This document shows positions 5,591 through 7,411 of a DNA stretch of 7,411 nt, piece after piece. Both the position numbers and the translations under genes were made by a program. The notes under the pieces were generated by a model that did not search any database, was not told the DNA's origin, and saw only the letters and a list, made by a program, of their open reading frames with translations. Origin of the DNA: Chloroflexota bacterium (GTDB lineage Bacteria; Chloroflexota; Chloroflexia; Thermomicrobiales; UBA6265). Numbering within the stretch: position 1 is the first letter of the stretch; the number at the start of each line of letters is the position of its first letter. Location: NCBI GenBank assembly GCA_023424355.1, contig JAFAEA010000393.1, forward strand, positions 1 to 7,411. Reading direction: 5' to 3'.

Positions 5591-6823
5591 GTGGACGAGC
5601 AGGAACTGCTAGGGCAGTTTCATCACAATCAGAGTCTGTGGCTGGCGCGGCTCGCTACTGGCGAGCTGCACCCGCCTGTGCCGGGCAGACGGATTCAGAC
5701 AGCCGACGGCTCCTTCGCCGTGATGCCCGGACGCAGTGGTGTGGTGATGCTGCCGATGAATGCCGATCTCGATACCACACTGGCCGGCCATGCAAAATCG
5801 CTCGTCTGGATGCGCGAAATGCGCGCCCGCGATCTGCTGGTATGGAGCATGAACCCAAATCCACCACTCGATCTCCGGTTGCTGGCGCAAGGCTATCGCG
5901 TGGGATTCGAACCATGGTGGATGACGCGCGATCTCACCGCACCCATCGATCAACCGGAACACACCATTCTTCCAGCGACCGAATATGATATCGAAGCACT
6001 TCTGGAAAGCGATATCCCCTATGTGGTGCGGGAGCAGGTTCCGGCCATGCGGCATCTCCTGCAACAACCAGGTGCACCACAGGTGGTGTGGCTGGTAGCG
6101 CATGCTCAGAGGCAGGTGGTGGGTCACGCAATTGTGCATATGGATGGCGGCCACGCCGGCCTGTTCAATGTTGGCGTAACTGGCAGATATCGCCATCGTG
6201 GTGTGGGGATGTCACTTACACTCGCCAGCATGCAGGTGGCTCGGGATCTCGGCGCCAACACCATGAATCTCAACAGCACCCCCATGGGCAAGAACATGTA
6301 TCAACGAGCCGGATTCGTGCAGGTTGGCGTGGGACAAACCTGGAACAGAATCGGACCTTCGGTCCATCGCGATGCGCCACTCATGGAGCAACGAATCGCC
6401 ATGGCGGTTGGCACCGGCAACATCGCCGATATTCACGATGTGCGCGTGATCAACACCTTGAGTTGCGGTTTGACGTCGCAGGAACTCGCGGCAAGATTTG
6501 GTCAGGTGGAATCGCTCCGTTATCTCATCAATCAGGGTCAGGTGCCGGATATCATCTCGCTATGGCGTACAGGATTGAGAGATGAGGCGATCGCAGCCGC
6601 GCAAGATGCTCGTGCTCGCGAACTCGTCACCGGAACTCAGCGCGCCTACCCCATCCACCATGCGGTGGAGATGGGTGCCGGCACGCTGGTATTGGCGCTC
6701 ATCGATGCCGGCGCCAGCCTGAAATCCCGCGATGGCGAGTACAATGCCACCCCGCTGGATTGGGCGCACGCCACCAACAAACCCACCATTGCCCGGATTA
6801 TCCATCGCGCTGGCGGTAGATAG
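5591..6823 (+). CDS. GNAT-family acetyltransferase with C-terminal ankyrin segment
   Basis: A 410-residue soluble protein in at least three parts. Residues 1-115 resemble the N-terminal half found in some two-lobed GNAT proteins (LAQGYRVGFEPWWMTRDL, 98-115). Residues about 125-252 form a GNAT acetyltransferase domain: a strand at 164-184, the acetyl-CoA-binding motif A FNVGVTGRYRHRGVGMSL (192-209, with R-x-x-G-x-G at 201-206), LNSTPMG (227-233), and the C-terminal MYQRAGF (236-242) and GQTW (248-251). Residues 352-410 carry an ankyrin-like repeat, YPIHHAVEMGAG...ALIDAGASLKSRD...TPLDWAHA, and 285-330 may hold degenerate repeats. The ankyrin part probably binds a partner or positions the substrate (inference). 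The GTG start at 5591 is supported by GGAGG at 5579-5583, 7 bases away. The gap after the permease is 94 bases without a clear terminator, so co-transcription is possible. The acetylated substrate is unknown. Confidence 0.8.
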   Translation: MDEQELLGQFHHNQSLWLARLATGELHPPVPGRRIQTADGSFAVMPGRSGVVMLPMNADLDTTLAGHAKSLVWMREMRARDLLVWSMNPNPPLDLRLLAQGYRVGFEPWWMTRDLTAPIDQPEHTILPATEYDIEALLESDIPYVVREQVPAMRHLLQQPGAPQVVWLVAHAQRQVVGHAIVHMDGGHAGLFNVGVTGRYRHRGVGMSLTLASMQVARDLGANTMNLNSTPMGKNMYQRAGFVQVGVGQTWNRIGPSVHRDAPLMEQRIAMAVGTGNIADIHDVRVINTLSCGLTSQELAARFGQVESLRYLINQGQVPDIISLWRTGLRDEAIAAAQDARARELVTGTQRAYPIHHAVEMGAGTLVLALIDAGASLKSRDGEYNATPLDWAHATNKPTIARIIHRAGGR

Positions 6824-6831
6824 CGCTTTTT
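6807..6831 (+). terminator. Weak candidate terminator after the acetyltransferase gene
   Basis: GCGCT (6807-6811) and AGCGC (6822-6826) can pair around a 10-base loop, followed at once by TTTTT (6827-6831). The second arm overlaps the stop codon at 6821-6823. The stem is only 5 bp, so efficiency would be low. The T run in the right place is the main support. Confidence 0.3.
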
Positions 6832-6847
6832 GCACCGCTCGCTTCGG

Positions 6848-6853
6848 TACAAT
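6848..6853 (+). promoter_or_regulatory. Candidate -10 box (TACAAT) for the last gene
   Basis: TACAAT at 6848-6853 matches the sigma-70 -10 consensus at five of six positions and lies 40 bases before the ATG at 6894. A -35 is poorly defined: TTGCAC at 6830-6835 is too close (12-base spacer), and the region at standard spacing is only T-rich. Together with the weak terminator just upstream, it suggests an independent transcription unit. Confidence 0.4.
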
Positions 6854-6893
6854 CAGGGCAATCAATTATTCGTTCGTACTCAGGGTACCCATC

Positions 6894-7411
6894 ATGGAAA
6901 CTTTCATCGTCATCCTCGTACTCATCATTCTCTTCGTTTTGCTTGCGGGAGCTGCCTGGTTCTTCGGCAAGGAAGCCGGTCCTGGCTCCAATACCGCCTG
7001 GATCACTGGCACCCGCCAGATCCGCAGCATGTTCTCCCAGGTAGGATCGCGCGAGGCGCCGTTCACCTCCCGATCACAATCCAACGCAGTGATGGTGGAT
7101 GACTCCCGCATTCACGAGCTGGCCGAGGAGCTCCGTGAGGAAATCACCCGCACCCTCGCCATCGGCGAAGGTTTGGAGAACCGACTTCGCCTGCTGGAAC
7201 ACGAAATGGGCCAGACAAAATCCCTGCCAGAATCCATCAGTGCGCGGGTGAAGGATGTGGAAACCACGATTAATGCACGCGTACTTGATGCTGAAACGAG
7301 TACCAATTCCCGACTCTCCAAGATCCGCAATGAGATCAAGCAGAACCGTCAGGCCGATTCGCCATACGGCATTCGTCGTAACGATGCCGTGCGCGATCTG
7401 TATCAGAAGCT
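6894..7411 (+). CDS. Membrane-anchored coiled-coil protein, function unknown (3' end cut)
   Basis: An open frame runs from ATG 6894 to the window edge without a stop, giving 172 residues. An AGGG at 6882-6885, 8 bases upstream, is a modest Shine-Dalgarno site. The first ~22 residues (METFIVILVLIILFVLLAG...) form one strong hydrophobic helix that starts almost at residue 1 and is followed by FFGKEAG; it looks like a signal anchor with the remainder on one side of the membrane. From about residue 70 (DSRIHELAEELREEITRTL) to about 155 the sequence is charged, helical and heptad-like, with repeated E/R/L patterns, suggesting a coiled coil. No catalytic motif is visible. I do not recognise the family. 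The layout of anchor plus coiled coil recalls RmuC-type proteins and envelope scaffold proteins, but the diagnostic part, if any, lies beyond the window. Confidence 0.72.
   Translation, partial: METFIVILVLIILFVLLAGAAWFFGKEAGPGSNTAWITGTRQIRSMFSQVGSREAPFTSRSQSNAVMVDDSRIHELAEELREEITRTLAIGEGLENRLRLLEHEMGQTKSLPESISARVKDVETTINARVLDAETSTNSRLSKIRNEIKQNRQADSPYGIRRNDAVRDLYQK

Noticed and set aside
1..7411. tRNA or rRNA genes, CRISPR array, insertion sequence or phage genes
   Set aside because: No cloverleaf, regularly spaced repeats, terminal inverted repeats or transposase/integrase motifs were seen on either strand by eye.

Overview
The window reads as an ordinary chromosomal stretch of a free-living, heterotrophic bacterium, with dense, moderately GC-rich genes and good Shine-Dalgarno sites. 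No phage, transposon, plasmid or CRISPR hallmark is visible. Several features (CitZ/CitA-like citrate synthase, Tat-exported sugar-binding protein with no lipobox, GNAT-ankyrin protein, TACAAT-type -10 boxes) fit Chloroflexota, perhaps near the Thermomicrobia. That assignment is inference from style and was not tested by alignment.

Layout. Minus strand, 1-1122: citrate synthase, cut by the left edge only a few residues before its expected end. After a 208-base gap holding its presumed promoter and a tandem repeat comes a second minus-strand gene at 1331-1942, a small 2H phosphoesterase / 2'-5' RNA ligase-like protein. A 317-base divergent region (1943-2259) separates it from a plus-strand transporter operon: periplasmic sugar-binding protein (2260-3537), MalF/UgpA-type permease (3595-4581) and MalG/UgpE-type permease (4609-5496). 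A perfect 10-bp stem-loop lies between the binding protein and the first permease. Next are a GNAT acetyltransferase with a C-terminal ankyrin segment (5591-6823) and, at the right edge, the start of an unrecognised membrane-anchored coiled-coil protein (6894 onward).

How the genes work together. The three transporter genes form a classical carbohydrate-uptake (CUT1) importer lacking its ATPase. Such systems often borrow a shared MsmX/UgpC-type ATPase encoded elsewhere. The substrate cannot be read from the sequence. The acetyltransferase follows in the same direction with its own strong ribosome binding site and no clear terminator before it, so it may be co-transcribed, but nothing links it functionally to sugar uptake. 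Citrate synthase and the 2H protein are not obviously connected to the transporter, although the 2H gene and the transporter operon appear to share a compact divergent promoter region.

I did not find convincing evidence for an undescribed system. The items most worth a second look are the GNAT-ankyrin fusion, the intercistronic stem-loop, the back-to-back promoters and the tandem repeat upstream of citrate synthase.
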